DNA from: Pyrenopolyporus hunteri
Taxonomy: Eukaryota; Ascomycota; Sordariomycetes; Xylariales; Hypoxylaceae
Direction of reading: 5' to 3'
DNA: 64,000 bases
Assembly (NCBI GenBank): GCA_902806595.1
Contig: CADCXC010000011.1
Coordinates: forward strand, 1,736,001-1,800,000
Shown: positions 1 to 12,854 of the stretch, one piece after another
Layout of the letters: each line of letters opens with the position of its first letter
Numbering within the stretch: the first letter of the stretch is position 1
Notes under the pieces: model-generated
Databases searched by the model: none
Seen by the model: the letters and a program-made list of their open reading frames with translations, nothing else
Told to the model about the DNA's origin: nothing
Program-made: the position numbers and the translations under genes

Positions 1-1341
1 CTAACACAGAACCAATCAGATCGTATAATTTACTCACCTAAAGCAAAATCTGTAAGGTTTTCGGTCGTTGCCTTTGCTTTAGGTACCTGGGCGGTAAGTA
101 CTTTATAACCTTACGCACCTTTAAAGTATGCTTTGTTCTACCTAAGTAGGTACCTGGATACATGTACCTAATGAGAAAGCTGACAGGTAGTTGGAATATA
201 GAATCCGCTCATTTCGAACATCTATTCGTTAGCTTATGAGTACGATAGAACCATAGGATACGATTCGTTAATTGAACTACTCGGTTCCAAATCATATATA
301 TGACAGATATCTAGGTATCTACCCAAGTCGATGGAAATATAGATGCACCGATGTTTTACTATAGTACAGTGATCTATAGCGCCGTAAGCCCTGTATTTAT
401 AGGAGGTGCTTGGGTACTTAGTCCATGCGCTAAGCGTATCGCCCTGGAAGCTCCCCTATATTTTAGCGCGACGCCCGTCAAAAGCGGGATGTTGAATAAG
501 CTGGACCGCCGTGGGGGCCCTTCTAATAGATCTCGCACGTGATATAAATACATACCCATTTACAAATACCTTTTATTAATTCGGGGGATGAAAACTCCCT
601 GTCTAGACATTTTAACGTCATGTTGCATTCGAAGGCTCTCTTTATCCACTGAAACTGGTATCTGAGCTGAGATGCCGAGGGTATGGCTTCCGGTCTGCGT
701 GCAACTCGAATCATCGGGCATTGAAGAATTTTTCATACCTTGCAACTGTAAAGATAATTCCGTACGTAGAACGTCATAAAAATAATGCCTCATTACCACG
801 TGTCACAAGATCAACCATACGGCGAGGGAAACCGGGGGGTACATATACGCACCGTGACGCCTCGGACCAGTAGTTGTTGATCATTATTTTTATATAATGT
901 ATGGTGGGATTCCTAAGAGGGCCGAATACGAATATTCTGAGACATCAACGCAATATCGCAGTGGAAGTACGCTATTCATGGTCAATCGAACAGTATAATA
1001 ATCGAGCTCTGACATAGGTATTCTGTCAGAAATATCACTACATCAGAGAGCAATTCTTGTATATGATACTTCATATATCACTTCTTATGCAACGTATTCC
1101 AACCTCAAAACCACCTTTACTCCACTAATCTCATTCAATCCTCAAGCTAGAATTCGTGGAACTAGATACCGACCAAGGTATCGAAAATAGTTGGATATTT
1201 GTTAAAATTCCTAGTCTCTCTCATCCACAATTACTATCTTATAGCACTAGAACTTGTTGTTGTAGTCTCATTGACGAGAGAAATCCCTTTATCTCATTCT
1301 AAGTACAATTAATAATACATCTTTCAAACGATGTTAAATGG

Positions 1342-1378
<37 letters not shown>
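1342..1378. repeat. 37-nt poly(A) tract
   Basis: An uninterrupted run of 37 A follows ATGTTAAATGG and ends at GAACTCAGG. It could be a simple repeat or the tail of an old non-LTR or SINE-type insertion. I found no clear target-site duplication or coding remains on its 5' side, so the origin is open. Confidence 0.9.
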
Positions 1379-1383
<5 letters not shown>

Positions 1384-3062
1384 CAGGAGTGGAACATAGC
1401 TTTTTGACAATGTTCGCTTTGATTACAAGCTTGAAAATATGATCACACTCTATTCTTGGTGACAATAAGTTCAGTTGTGCTAATCCCTTTCCAATGAAGC
1501 TACCTAGATAGGTAACTAAAATTTAGTCGCGGGTAATGTTATCTGTTAGGGTGTTTACTTAATAGACTCCTAACGTTCAACAAAACTTTATAATTGTCCG
1601 TACCTATTCCCAATTCTGGTGCCCATATATTGCGCATTACGATTTGCTTAATGTAATTATTTTGCTTAAGAGTTGCGCCAGCAGATAATGAACCATTCAC
1701 CAGCGTATCAGATTAAGACATTGCACTCATGATACTCCAGGATGCTCGATTACGTGGGCTATTAAACCTCCCGCCCTAGTTCTTAAATAGTAAATTGTGG
1801 AATTCCATAGGATCGAGCCTATCGTAGGGATACCAAAAGAGTTGTTGCGCAAGTAACTAAGCTAACCGGGCCAGAGGCCTAGGTACAAGCAAGAGGTGAG
1901 GGTAAGGAGATATATATGTATATATCGTACCTATATGTTCTAACATGAAGTACTAGCAGTAATCAGCACCGAAGCGGTTACTAACCCGCTTTCTCCTGTT
2001 TCGGATTTCGGCAAGTTCAGTCGAAAGGGATTTTAAAGACGTGGTATACCGGCAGGATTTTGCCGAACTTAATATCCCGTGAGATCGAATTATAAGCTTG
2101 TTTTTACTATTATGACCGCCCTTATGCTATGAAACACACCACCAGCAAGCTGGTAGATATTTAACCTAATAAAACTCCTTGCTGACGAATCTAAGGTGCC
2201 TAAACCAGGTTGTAGAGTATACGATAGCGTGGGTAATACGACGCCAAACCTAAGGGCTCTAGATTTGCGTGATAGAGGATCGGAAAGGCTGCTTTTGATA
2301 TATTACGCATGAGCTATAGATAACTAATATGGATAATGGTTCTTATTATACGTGTACGTTCTACACTCCCACCGGGGAAGGCAGCAAGAATTAAGATTCC
2401 CCTTAACCCTATGAATAGGATATGCTAAATATGGTGAGCTATGTAAACGGCTTGTGATCTTCACCGTCGTCAACCATAAGCCGTCTACTTTCGACGCTTC
2501 TAAATAATAAGCCGTCCACTTCTTATCAAAATTCGAGCATATAGACAGGTCTAAGTAGACCTAGGTATATGGTTTTAAATTATCTAGACCTTTGAAAAGC
2601 CTGAATCTTTAATAGGAATTGTAATAGGTGACCCATAGTTGGAGTTGATCTTCGCATCTCTCAAGTCGTAATCAGGGGAGAACTCTGTCACCCGATAACG
2701 TGATGTGTAGCGCCAGGGGAAATTTATGGTCTTTCCCTTATTTTCACGACCTTCCAAATTAGGAGTGCAATGTAATGGACGTTAGCTCTGGCGAGAAACG
2801 GAACCGTATTGGTGTGGCTGGAGACTTAAAATGGCTTCGGGCGCAGAAGGGCTTTGCGCCAATTCTAGCATGGTGATTTGATCCAGGGAAGATTTATTCT
2901 ACGATTCCAAATGGAATCGGCCCTTTCTGCAGTAGATATCTCTAAAGGGGAAATGTTCTGATTGGGTGATTCAGCCTTATAAATATCCGTTAGACGCGTC
3001 GTTCAGCTTGGAAACGACCGCCTAGCTCCATCGCCATGCTTCATTTCTAAGCCGTGTTACTA

Positions 3063-3408
3063 CTACTTCTTGGGAACGCAAGACGTCGTCATACCTGGTC
3101 TCCATCCTGTCATATGGTCAAAGGGGCTCACTTGGCGCTCGGAAAGTAGGCCTATTATCCCGTCCAACTCCCATGCGCCCCGGATTCCCTCTGCAGACAA
3201 ATATATTTCCCCGTGCCCATTTTCCAATCGGTTCCCATTTATTCCAGGGTTCACGATTCGGAGCCTCCCTATTCAGACGTTAATCGACTTGCGGCCAATC
3301 AGCTGCGGCCTATATATGAATTCTGGCTCTACCGGCTATATCACCCCAGGCCCACCGGGAGTGCCACAGTCTCGTCCAATATCTAAAAAGAGTTGGGCTT
3401 CGATCTAA
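3063..3408 (-). pseudogene. possible degenerate reading frame with two in-frame stops
   Basis: On the minus strand a frame runs across this stretch with only two stops, TAG and TGA. Each would be a sense codon (CAG, CGA) before one C-to-T change, as RIP produces. The frame includes peptide-like segments such as NGHGEIYLSAEGIRGAWELD and LLSERQVSPFDHMTGWRPG. I do not recognise the family. The plus strand also has a 112-codon frame here, and a chance origin for both is quite possible. Confidence 0.2.
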
Positions 3409-3699
3409 TCTACCCCGGAGAGTTTTTTTATTTGCGGGATGCTGACCTTAATGAAGGCTCGGACAGCCCGCTGGATCATGTAGATAGAGCTAAGAGGGCC
3501 GTTAGCGTCGGCATCATTTGCCCCTGCTTTATTTCGTTCGGCATATAATATCATGCGAACTTACATGGGTCGTATCTCATATCTATATATATGAGTGATG
3601 GAACTCTGAGGGGGGGGTTTAGATGGGCTGGTTACTGTAAGCCTAGTTAGGTATCTTAACGAATCCCCTCTCCTACGGCTCGCAGCTATTCTACACAAG

Positions 3700-4690
3700 A
3701 TGAAGTTATCTCTGATCGCGGCTGCGGCGTTTGCCCTGTCGGCTGAGGCTCACTGTATCTTTCAAGTAAGCCCACTTGAAGTGTAAGACCGCAAAGACGA
3801 ATAGCTGATAGATTTTGATGTATTCAGGAGGTTTCAGTCAACGGCCAGAAGCAGGGATCTCTAGTTGGTCTCCGCGCTCCCAACGACAACAACCCCGTCA
3901 CCGATGTAAACTCGCAAGGTAAGGACGTCCGAGAAGTTCTCATGAGCGTTTACGGATAAGTAGGGGATATTAACTGACTCTTCCCCTGATAGACATCATT
4001 TGCCAGAAGCAAGGCCGTACTTCCGACAAAGTCATCAGGTTAGTTTTCCGTGCATGTCGCCCGCCGATTTATGACTAACACCTATTACCTAGCGTCGCGC
4101 CTGGGGACAAGCTCGGAGCGTACTTCGGCCACGTTATTGGCGGCGCACAATTCGCCAACGACCCTGACAACCCAGTAAGGACGACTCCAGCAACAAAGAT
4201 AATGAAGGCGATTCTAACATCACTGGAATAGATTGCCAAGTCACACAAAGGACCTATTACCGCGTGGCTCGCCAAGGTCGACAATGCTGCGACTGCTAGC
4301 AAGACTGGGCTCAAGTGGTTTAAGATCTGGGAGGACACTTTCGACACCTCGAGCAAGCAGTGGGGTGTCGACCACATGATCAACAACCAAGGTTGGGTCA
4401 ACTTCAACCTGCCGCAGTGCATCGCTCCCGGCGACTACCTTATGCGTGTCGAGATTCTGGCCCTCCACTCGGCGAGGATGGCAAACGGCGCTCAGTTCTA
4501 CATGTCATGCGCCCAAATCAGAGTTAGCGGCAGCGGCACCTTCACTCCCAGCCAGACTGTTAGTTTCCCCGGCGCCTACCAGCAGAACGACCCCAGCATC
4601 GTCGTCAACATCTACGGCCTACAGGGCCAGCCCGACAACGGTGGCAAGCCGTACAGTGCTCCGGGTAACGTCCCCGTCATCACGTGCTAG
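3700..4690 (+). CDS. secreted AA9 lytic polysaccharide monooxygenase
   Basis: Copper enzyme that oxidatively cleaves cellulose or related beta-1,4-glucans outside the cell. Five exons (3700-3765, 3828-3918, 3993-4038, 4093-4174, 4232-4690) encode 247 aa. The signal peptide is residues 1-17 and cleavage after SAEA exposes His18 as the mature N-terminus, the first ligand of the copper histidine brace. The second ligand is His81 in GHVIGG and the axial Tyr is Tyr185 in AQFYMSC; His174 (LALHSA) fits the second-sphere position. DPDNPIAKSHKGP, split by intron 4, and the closing PGNVPVITC are family signatures. There is no CBM1 or GPI tail. Introns are 54-74 nt. The start is the only ATG giving a signal peptide directly before His. 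The nearest downstream gene, 1.2 kb away, is unrelated. Substrate and C1/C4 specificity cannot be read from sequence. Confidence 0.95.
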
Positions 4691-5892
4691 TCGAGCTATT
4701 AATCGAGCAACTCGGAGAGGGGTGATTTGGCTGCCCATCGGCTGCGACCTTAGCATTGCATTGGGGAAGTGGTTGTTTACCGGTCGTTGATGTATCGTTC
4801 TTAGAGCACCCAGTCTTGAAAATTCATAGCCACACCTACATCAAATACACGTATAATAACCAGTTAGGAACGCTTCTTGAGACGTCGAATTACCTATGAA
4901 CAAAGAGATGTGAACATGGACCAATGAGGATTCCCGGTAGACAGCCAATAATATGCATGAAGGGATCTAGCCACGCAGCTCCGAATGATAAATCACATTC
5001 AGCGGGTTAGAAGTCGCCGAACAGAAAGCTCAACTTGGGCGGGCAAGGGGTAAATTGATCGGGTACTAAGATCGCCAGCTTTCATTCGATGTTGCGCGTC
5101 ATATGTCTGATACGTCATCTGGTGGTAGTAACTCTCAGTAGGGTTGTCGATGGTAAGAAACTCATCAATATTGTCAGCTGAAGTTGCCTTATTTGTTCTA
5201 ATACATACTGAGAATATATTTAGTTAGTCTTGGGTCTCGCGTTACTACTTCACCTACACAGTGCTTGGTAAGCTGGTGCCGTAATCCGATTCCAGGGATG
5301 AGAAGCCGTGTTTCATCAACCGCTTTGTTTAACTGCAGGCGTTCCTATATCTGCGGATACTAGTCACAAACCTCGCGGAGGGATCTTCAGGGTCACGGAC
5401 AAACCACGATGTGCGGGGAAGCAAGGGAGGCAAGAACCGCGCCTGAGGCCTCTTAGAGCCCTTTCAGGTCTTATCGTCAAATAACATCTTCAAGGCCCGC
5501 CAGGCATCTAGGGCTCCATGATCGACCCATAGATGTGGTGCCGTGGGGCTTACCGTGCCCGGTTGGACAGGGATTAACAAAGTAAGCGACGTTACCCTGC
5601 CAATCACCATCTTCCTTCAGTGGCCTACTGCTTCAGATGGCTAGGATTCCGGCGGATTAGCTGAAAATGGGCTCACTGGCTGATCTCAGCATGCTGTGCC
5701 GGGGTAGCTAGGGCTGTGTAGGGTAGGTTTCCGCAGAGCCTCTTGGGTCCCAAGTATTTTAAGGGTTTCAAGGTCCCCGCGACTCAGCCCAAATCTAGAA
5801 TGTGTCGTGATATGAAGTGTACCGTCGCTTAGAATTTGTAGTGTAAAGGGAAGTCATTATCGATACGACAGCAAGACGCAACGAGTGCCAAA
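4691..5892. other. intergenic region
   Basis: Non-coding 1.2 kb between the LPMO and the NACHT-protein gene. It should hold the 3' region of the first gene and the promoter and 5' leader of the second. No RNA gene, repeat array or long open frame was seen. Confidence 0.6.
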
Positions 5893-8800
5893 ATGGCACC
5901 CCCGACGCTCCAAACGTCAGTCAGTGCGATGAGCATGGCGTCTCCTATGGAGAAAGCTGCAGATCTATCTGAGCAAAGGGAAATTGAGGCAATCTGGCAA
6001 GAAGTCTACAACAAAGTCATCGAACTCGCCGGCGGAGACCCTAGAAGGGTCCAAGGAACCCTCGATATCGAGTCTGTGCTCGCGTACGTTGACAATGTGC
6101 AGGCCTCGAACAAGAAGAAGTCGGAGAAATTTGGAACATTTAAAAGTATTGTCAGCAGGACCTTGCAATGCATAAATACCGTGGGCGGAATCGTCGCTGA
6201 GGGTGCCTCAACGGTAGGTACACAAACGGTGATGGGCTCCTAAACTTGCTAAGAAAGTCCGTAGGTGTTTGCCCCGGCAGGGATGTGCTACAATGCACTC
6301 ACGTTCGTTATACAAGCTTGGCAGGGGTACGAGGGCATTTTCGATAACCTGGCCGAGTTGCTTGAGAAGTGTACCGAGTTCCTCGAGCGCCTCGAATCCT
6401 ACCAGGGAAGGATGGATAAGAGGCTCGCTCGGGTCGCAGTCCAGAATCTCCGACTATTCGTCGAGATATGTGACCGTACGATCAAGCTACGTAGAAAGCA
6501 CGCCAAGTTCCTCGCCTTCACGAAGCAGCTATTCTTGAACGACAACGGCATCCAGGATCTGCTTGGTATGATGGACAGGCTCAATGCCAAGGAGGCTCTC
6601 TTGGTAAACGCTCAGACTTACAAGCTAGTAAGCGATAGTGCTGGAGATATCAAGTTGATGCTCGACGGCCAAAAGGAGCAGAAAAAGGAGCAGGAGGCAA
6701 AGAAGTGGCGAACGACCATTGCAAAGGCCTTGGGCTTCCCCGTCGCATCGTTGGATAACGATGGAGAACCGATCCCGACTTGGCAGAAGACCTTCGACGC
6801 CCGTAAGAATCTTCTGGTGCCAGAAACCGGCCAGTGGATCCAGGACCACGAGGCCTTCGTGAAATGGTCAAAGTCGGCCTCACCGGGAAACCCTGTGCTA
6901 GTTCTCGGTGGCAAGAATGGCTCGGGAAAGACATCGTTATTGGCCAACACGCTGAGATATATCAGGATGGCTAACCGGGCTGGGCCGACATCCCGAACCG
7001 TCGCTGCTTACTTCTTCCTAGATGGTGAGAAGAAGAAGTCCGACGACGAGGATACTAGCAGCGTTTTAGAAATCGTTTCGCGAGCGTTACTCTGGCAGAT
7101 CGCGACCGCGTACGAGGCGATGACCAAGGCAGTCTATCAGAGTCTTGAGAAGTCCTCCGAATTTGAGGATTCGTTAGACCTCTGGCAACAGTTATTTATC
7201 AACAGCAAGGAGCGGATGAACTCGGGCACGACCTTCTTCCTGTTCATCGACGGCTTTGACAACACCCTTCTTCCGCTACTACGTAAACTAGCGTCCGAGG
7301 CCAGTGGCAAGAAAACTCGTATTTTCTTGACCGCTCGCTCCCAGATAATCTCGGAAGTATTCGAGAAGGAAAAAGAGGTCAACTTTAGCATGATTCCTAT
7401 TTCGGAGCACAATAGCGACGACATCGATAAGTATATCATTGATCGGATGGACCATATGCCTATCCTCAAAGATGATACCCGCCTAGGCATTTCTGAATGG
7501 CGGGATAAAATACTAAAAACCCTACGGTTTAAGTGTGACGGCGACTATTTCAAGTTGAACACGAGTCTGAACGCCCTTGCGAAGGTCGACCTTGTCGACG
7601 ACATCAACATTATTCTTGATGACGCCGATAAGACGCGAGTGGACCAGATAGATGCCGAGCTTCGGCAGCTCAACAACATCCGTACGATCAAGGAGATCGA
7701 GGAGATAAACGAGATTATCATGTGGATTGAGACTGGCCGTATTTGGTTTTCGGTCGACGTGATGGAGGCACTCCTATCGGTGAAGCATCGGAGCAATTCC
7801 GCAGAGCAAGCTAGTACCCCTATCCAACCCCTGACGAGGCGGAAGACGGGCACGTTCAATGTCGATAGTATGGACCAAGACGCCGCCCCGGCAACCACGG
7901 CCATCTCATTGCTCCCTTTCGCCCAGAAGCTAGCGGAGAAATACCCTATATTCACGGTTACCGATTCGGGTGTTGTCGATTGGCGATCTCCTGAGATCAT
8001 GAACCGAATCCCGTCAAAAGCTTCGGACCAAGATGATGCATTTAAAGAAACCAGCACGGGCCCCCAGATTATCCAGGAGTCCGAAATATCCATCGTCAAG
8101 CATTTTCTGAACAATGTGTGCCCTCCTGATCTCTACGCGAGATTCGATTTCGAGCAGTTCTTCAACGCGAAGCTCGGCGCGAGGCAGAAGGAATACATTT
8201 GCCTCGACCCCGATAACGCGGAAATCAAAGCTGCCTATGTCTGCTTGTGCATACTCACTGACGAAGGGCTGAGGAGCAACCCGAGTCTCCGTAAGTACGG
8301 AATGAATTGGATATACGACCATTTGCACCAGGTTGATCTTTCGGCGGCTGACCGGGATTTGAAGTCGCAAGTTGGCCCACTCCTGGTCAAGCTCTTCACG
8401 GAGGAATGTGGAATCAATTCCCTATTCTGGCCTTTCGACTTGAACGTGAGTACACAGACCTGGGACCTATACGAAAACCTTGACCTCCGCGACACTCGAG
8501 CCGAATGGGTCTACTCCACAATAGGTGTTCAGGAGGTCTCTCGCTGGCTTCTTGACTCTTCGGTGACGAAGCGCATCACCGATGAGGAGGGAGCTGCGTT
8601 CGTCTCAGCCGTTAAAGCATCTCCTGCGGATCTCCACAAAGTAGTGCTCTCACATGCTGCCAAGGTCCTAGCAGACCATCTGTTCCGCCGAGTAGACTTC
8701 CTTCCCCGCCAATTCCGTTCTGCATGTTGGTTTATTCGCGGATATCTATCGCGGGTGAGTTGCCGAGCCAATATTGACGTTACGTAGAAGCGTGCCACTA

Positions 8801-10665
8801 ATAACCCCGCCTAGCTCGACAAGGAGAAATCGTCACAAATGCCGAGCGAGCCAGATCCATACAGGGAGGTAGATTCGGCCGTCCTAAACGAATTCGAGGG
8901 ACCGCAGTTTACTCTAGATGAGGTGAAGAAAATTGAGGCATGGGCAGCAGAAGCGCTGCAGAAAACGAACGACTCGCCGATCGAAGAGTCGAACTGGGAG
9001 ATCCACGGCGCGCTCATCACATTCCAGTTATGTCCCCGCGACCCCGACACGATCGAATTTTACCAGTCGCGTGCGCGGAAGGCCTTTGAACTCAACCCTC
9101 AGAACTGGCACGCGGTCCACTTCCTCGCTAAGCAGCCGAATACCACTAACGAGGAGGCCGTGGAACTTCTCTCCCGAGCCAAGAGGGAGATTGATGCTGT
9201 CAGTGCCGAGAACCCCGAATGGATCAAGGATAACAACAACTCGTCGCTGCTCGCGCGTATCACACTGGACCTTGGAGACCGCCTGTGGGACCTAAACCAG
9301 GACTATAAGCTCGCTGCGCGTACCCATCGTGAGAGTCTGCAGTACAACTACGTCCGCTTCAAGGCCTACGCCGAAGTCCTTACTCGATATCAGAAGAACG
9401 GCGAATTCTCCGAGCTTATCGCATTTATCGAGACTCTGAATGATACTGGCCACGTCTGGGCCGCGTATTTCGACGAACTGGTCAACGAATTCATCGACGA
9501 ACTCACCGTTGTCGCAGAATCCAACACGCTTGCCGAAGCTGCAAACCATACGAATAGCTGGGACGTCATCGAGACTTTCTTCATCATGGCTATCGACATA
9601 GGGACCAAGCGACAGGCCCATGACCTCCTATTCCTCCTCCGGCACGGCTTCGCGAAGACGCTCGCGCATGCGGCAGATGGGCAGCAGGAAGACAAGATCG
9701 TCGAGATCCAAGAGACGGCACTCAAAGATATCAAGGCCCACCGCAGCGAATACTCCTCTCGGTACGCCATAGACGAGATGACTGGCGCCCTCGCCGAGGC
9801 GTACCTGCGCAGGGCGTTCCAGCCGAACCAGTCGATCGAGAAGATGGAGTCGTACGGGTCGCTCATCGCGAACCTGCTGCCGGAGCCGAACGACCGGATC
9901 GACATCTGGGACAACAACGCCGCGATCTGCTGCCTGATACGGTACCACTATAAGCGCCGGACGGACTCGAAGCTGGCCAAGGAATGGATCCAGCGGATCG
10001 TGCGCACGAGCATCGAGCTGCTCTCCGACGAGGACGAGGAGAACGACGACCCGGCGTACTGGCTACTCACGCACCTCCTGACGACCGTCGAAGACGCCCG
10101 GAACACGCAGATCTGCTGGACGGTGCGCAACGGGCTGCAGTACGAGGCGCTGAACAAGTGGCAGGACTGGGTGGCCAAGTCGAACGAGGCGAGCAGCGCG
10201 ATCCTGAGCCCGACGAAGCGAGACCACAGCAACTCCCTAGACGCGCTCATCGAGGCGAAGGCGAAAGGGAGCGAGGGCGGCCTGGCGGCGCAGGCGCCGG
10301 AGAAGCCGGTGCCGTTCGTGTGGTGCGACGGGTGCGAGAAGAAGTGGACGGTTATGGACGCGCCGCTGTACACGTGCGCGGACGACCTGGACCTGATCCA
10401 GCTGGACGAGGACTGCCACGCGAAGCTGCTTCGGGGCGAGTTGAATGTCAAGGGCCTGAACTGCGCGAAGGACCACGTTTTCATCAAGATCCCCGCTTTC
10501 GATGCGGAGACATACAAGGATATGCCGAGGGGTTATGTGATGCTGCCGGATAGCAAAGTCGCGGAGAGGAAGTGGATGCCGCTGGAGGAGTTGAAGGCGG
10601 ACCTGAGGAAGTTGTATCTGGATGGCGAGGACGATGTGGCGGAGGTTAGCGTGCAGTCATCATAG
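5893..10665 (+). CDS. NLR-like STAND protein: Goodbye - NACHT - TPR - Cys-rich C-terminus
   Basis: Large fungal NOD-like (STAND) protein, a class linked to non-self recognition and regulated cell death. Three exons (5893-6213, 6265-8754, 8815-10665) give 1553 aa; both introns are phase 0 (51 and 60 nt). The N-terminal 200 residues (FAPAGMCYNALTFVIQAWQG onward) are helical and match the fungal STAND N-terminal Goodbye type. A NACHT nucleotide-binding module follows, with P-loop GGKNGSGKT at about residues 322-330 and Walker B FLFIDGFD at about 433-440. The second half (exon 3) is a TPR-like helical array, for example FYQSRARKAFELNPQNWHAV. Near residue 1439 a Cys/His-rich patch starts (WCDGCEKKW, YTCADD, DEDCHAKL, LNCAKDH) that could bind zinc. 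There is no signal peptide or membrane segment, so it is probably cytosolic. Automated prediction might split it at the second intron, but the frame continues cleanly. Ligand and partner are unknown. Confidence 0.88.
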
Positions 10666-11011
10666 GTTTTAGATACATGCGAGGGGATATGCTTTCTATA
10701 TCGGATGCTTCTTAGTTAAAAGGTCTAAAGGGGGGTAAGTTTTGGGTAGGAGAGGTGTGAGGATTAGCCCATACGACGTAGATGAATTATGAAAGGAATG
10801 ATAGGCACCTAGGGTAGGTGGTGTACGATATTGATGAGAAATGAAGACCTCCTTTTCACCTCTACTCCTCTTATAGACGAAAGGATTCCGTGTCGTTTTA
10901 ACTTTGTGTTGCAACACCTAAAGTTAGCACGAGATCGCTACCAATCTTTGATATCTTAATCCACAATATCTTTCTTAAAATTCATATCTCGTAGATTCCA
11001 AGTAGGTAGAT
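10666..11011. other. tail-to-tail intergenic gap
   Basis: About 350 bases separate the convergent stop codons of the NACHT protein and the glycosylasparaginase. The stretch probably holds both 3' untranslated regions. No gene is seen. Confidence 0.6.
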
Positions 11012-12180
11012 TCATCGTCTCAAATCACCCACCAAACCCTCAATAGGCGGCACACTCACAACGGCCGTCTCATTCATCCCGCCACCACGATATGCATACG
11101 TAAACGTCCAGCCGGACCCAGCGCCACCATGATTACCCCTATTATCCACGACGACAATTCCGCTCTGCACATCCGGATATTTTCGCAGCATGCGTCGGAC
11201 AGTATCCTCAGCCGCCTGCTGGGGATCCATCCCCAAGCGCAAGTTCTCCACGGCCTGGTAGCACGGCAGAAAGCGCATCATAACGTCGCCATCGCCCGTC
11301 GCTCCGCAGCCGCCGACATCCCCGTCGACGTAGGACCCGCTGCCCGTGATCGGGCCGTCGCCCACGCGGCCCGGCACTTTGCGGCTGGCCCCGTTTGTCG
11401 AGGTGCCCGCGGCCATGGAGCCCGAGGCGTGGAGCGCAATCATAGAAATAGTGTCGTGGCCCTCGGGCTTGTCCCGTTGCTCGTAAGCTGCGGGGCTGGG
11501 GTCAAGCGGCAGCGGGGTGTAAGGGCCGCAGGAGCCGGCCGGGTCGGGCGAGACGTTGATGCGGTAGTTAGGCTGGCAGTGGTCGGCCTTCCACTGTTCG
11601 CACGACGCGGCGGAAGCTTCTGTCGTTAGGTTCTGTGCGGCAAAGCCGTTCGAAATGGCGAAATCGGTTGCGAAGTCGCCGGCGAGTAGTGTATGCGTTG
11701 TGTGCTCTAACACGGCCCTCGCGACTGAGATGGCTTCTTTGACACGGCGCAGGGCGGCAACAGCACCTGACTTCATCGTCGTCCCGTCCATTATCATTGC
11801 GTCGAGAGTTGTCTAAGCTAGTTAGTCCGAATTGCGTAATATTTATATACGTATACCTCCTATAATAAACTAGGCTGGTTGTTGGGACCTCATCTCACCT
11901 CACAATTCTCATCGGGAGAGCCGCCGTAGCCTACACTTCCATCGCACTGGTTAGCTTCACAAGTAGAACAGCCTAGTTCGACCGCATCAAGAGCAGATAT
12001 ATCTGGCTTTAACAGAGACAGGTACGCTGCATCAGTCGCTGCGATGAAGGGGCCGCTCCATGTATTAATAACCATCGGCAGGCCGGGTGAATTGCCGACG
12101 TCCTTCGCACAGGCGGTGACGATTGAAGTCGATAGCCATGCAACGAGAAAAGTTAACCCAGGTCTATGAAAGTGCGCCAT
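11012..12180 (-). CDS. glycosylasparaginase (aspartylglucosaminidase), Ntn hydrolase
   Basis: Cleaves the GlcNAc-asparagine bond of N-glycoproteins during breakdown in the vacuole or outside the cell. Two exons on the minus strand (12180-11899, 11812-11012) joined by an 86-nt phase-0 intron with a CTAAC branch site; 360 aa. The family core GGSPDENCE / TTLDAMIMDGTTM spans the splice junction exactly, and ARAVLEHTTHTLLAGD follows. The autocleavage site is HD-T in GHDTISMIAL, with Thr215 as the new N-terminal nucleophile; SRKVPGRVGDGPITGSGSYV and GCGATGDGD are the usual beta-subunit motifs. Starting at the Met at 12180 gives a clean signal peptide (MAHFHRPGLTFLVAWLSTS). An in-frame ATG at 12282 would add 34 residues with another hydrophobic stretch, so the start is uncertain. 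Confidence 0.92.
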
Positions 12181-12282
12181 CGCAATAATGAGAAACAGGG
12201 CTAACGCGAGGTGTTTAAGCCTAACGAGCGACGTAGCCCCGTCGAAAAAGGGAATCATTGACATTTGGGATATGTCGGCCAT

Positions 12283-12854
12283 CTAAGGTCGTATTTATGT
12301 TGATAACGATACCCAATGATCTATAGCAGCTATTCAGGTTCCGGGCGGCCAAGCCCCCCAATTCCTTATCATTTTTAGCGATAGGGGGTCATGCCGCTGT
12401 GCTAACCCGCCAGGGCAGCTAAGGCCCCAGGGGTCCCTTAGTCGGCGTAACCTAGTATGCCCCCGGCAGTCGGCTTATAAAAAATATGCTCTATCATCGA
12501 TTGTGATTCTATTGAGTTTCCAAAGCGATTCCTTAAATCCGGATTGCTCATCTCCCAAAAGGGCCTGCCCTTCCCTTTTCAAACGGATTTGCTTCCTATT
12601 GCGTGGGCAATGCTCTTCTGAAGCAATGCTGTTAGGCCGAGCAAGTTACCCGTCAAAGCTCATTTGAATACCGTCTAGTTGGTTTCACTAAGAAGAACAC
12701 GGTCCACGGCGGAATGTTACTGTTGTGCGCCGTTTTGCAATAGGAGTGGCCTTCGCCGTCGTTCGTTCGTGAATAAGATGTATTGGACGTAAACAATTAC
12801 GATTTGGGTATAATTTTAACGTCGCATACCGTTCTAATGTGTATATACTTCCGT
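12283..12854. other. intergenic region
   Basis: About 570 bases between the 3' end of the polyketide synthase and the 5' end of the glycosylasparaginase, both on the minus strand. It must carry the terminator region of the first and the promoter of the second. Nothing else is recognisable. Confidence 0.55.

Larger units (their letters stand above)
1..3699. other. gene-poor, decayed intergenic DNA
   Basis: No convincing gene is visible. Open frames are short and do not resemble known proteins. The stretch has moderately low GC, many TA-rich words and scattered AGGTACCT-type motifs. It holds a 37-nt A run (1342-1378) and one possible broken reading frame on the minus strand near 3063-3408, both listed separately. 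The last about 120 bases are the likely promoter of the LPMO gene, with a TATATATA run near 3584-3591. Confidence 0.6.

Noticed and set aside
3070..3408. 112-codon plus-strand frame
   Set aside because: No family resemblance; overlaps the equally doubtful minus-strand relic, so not called as a gene.
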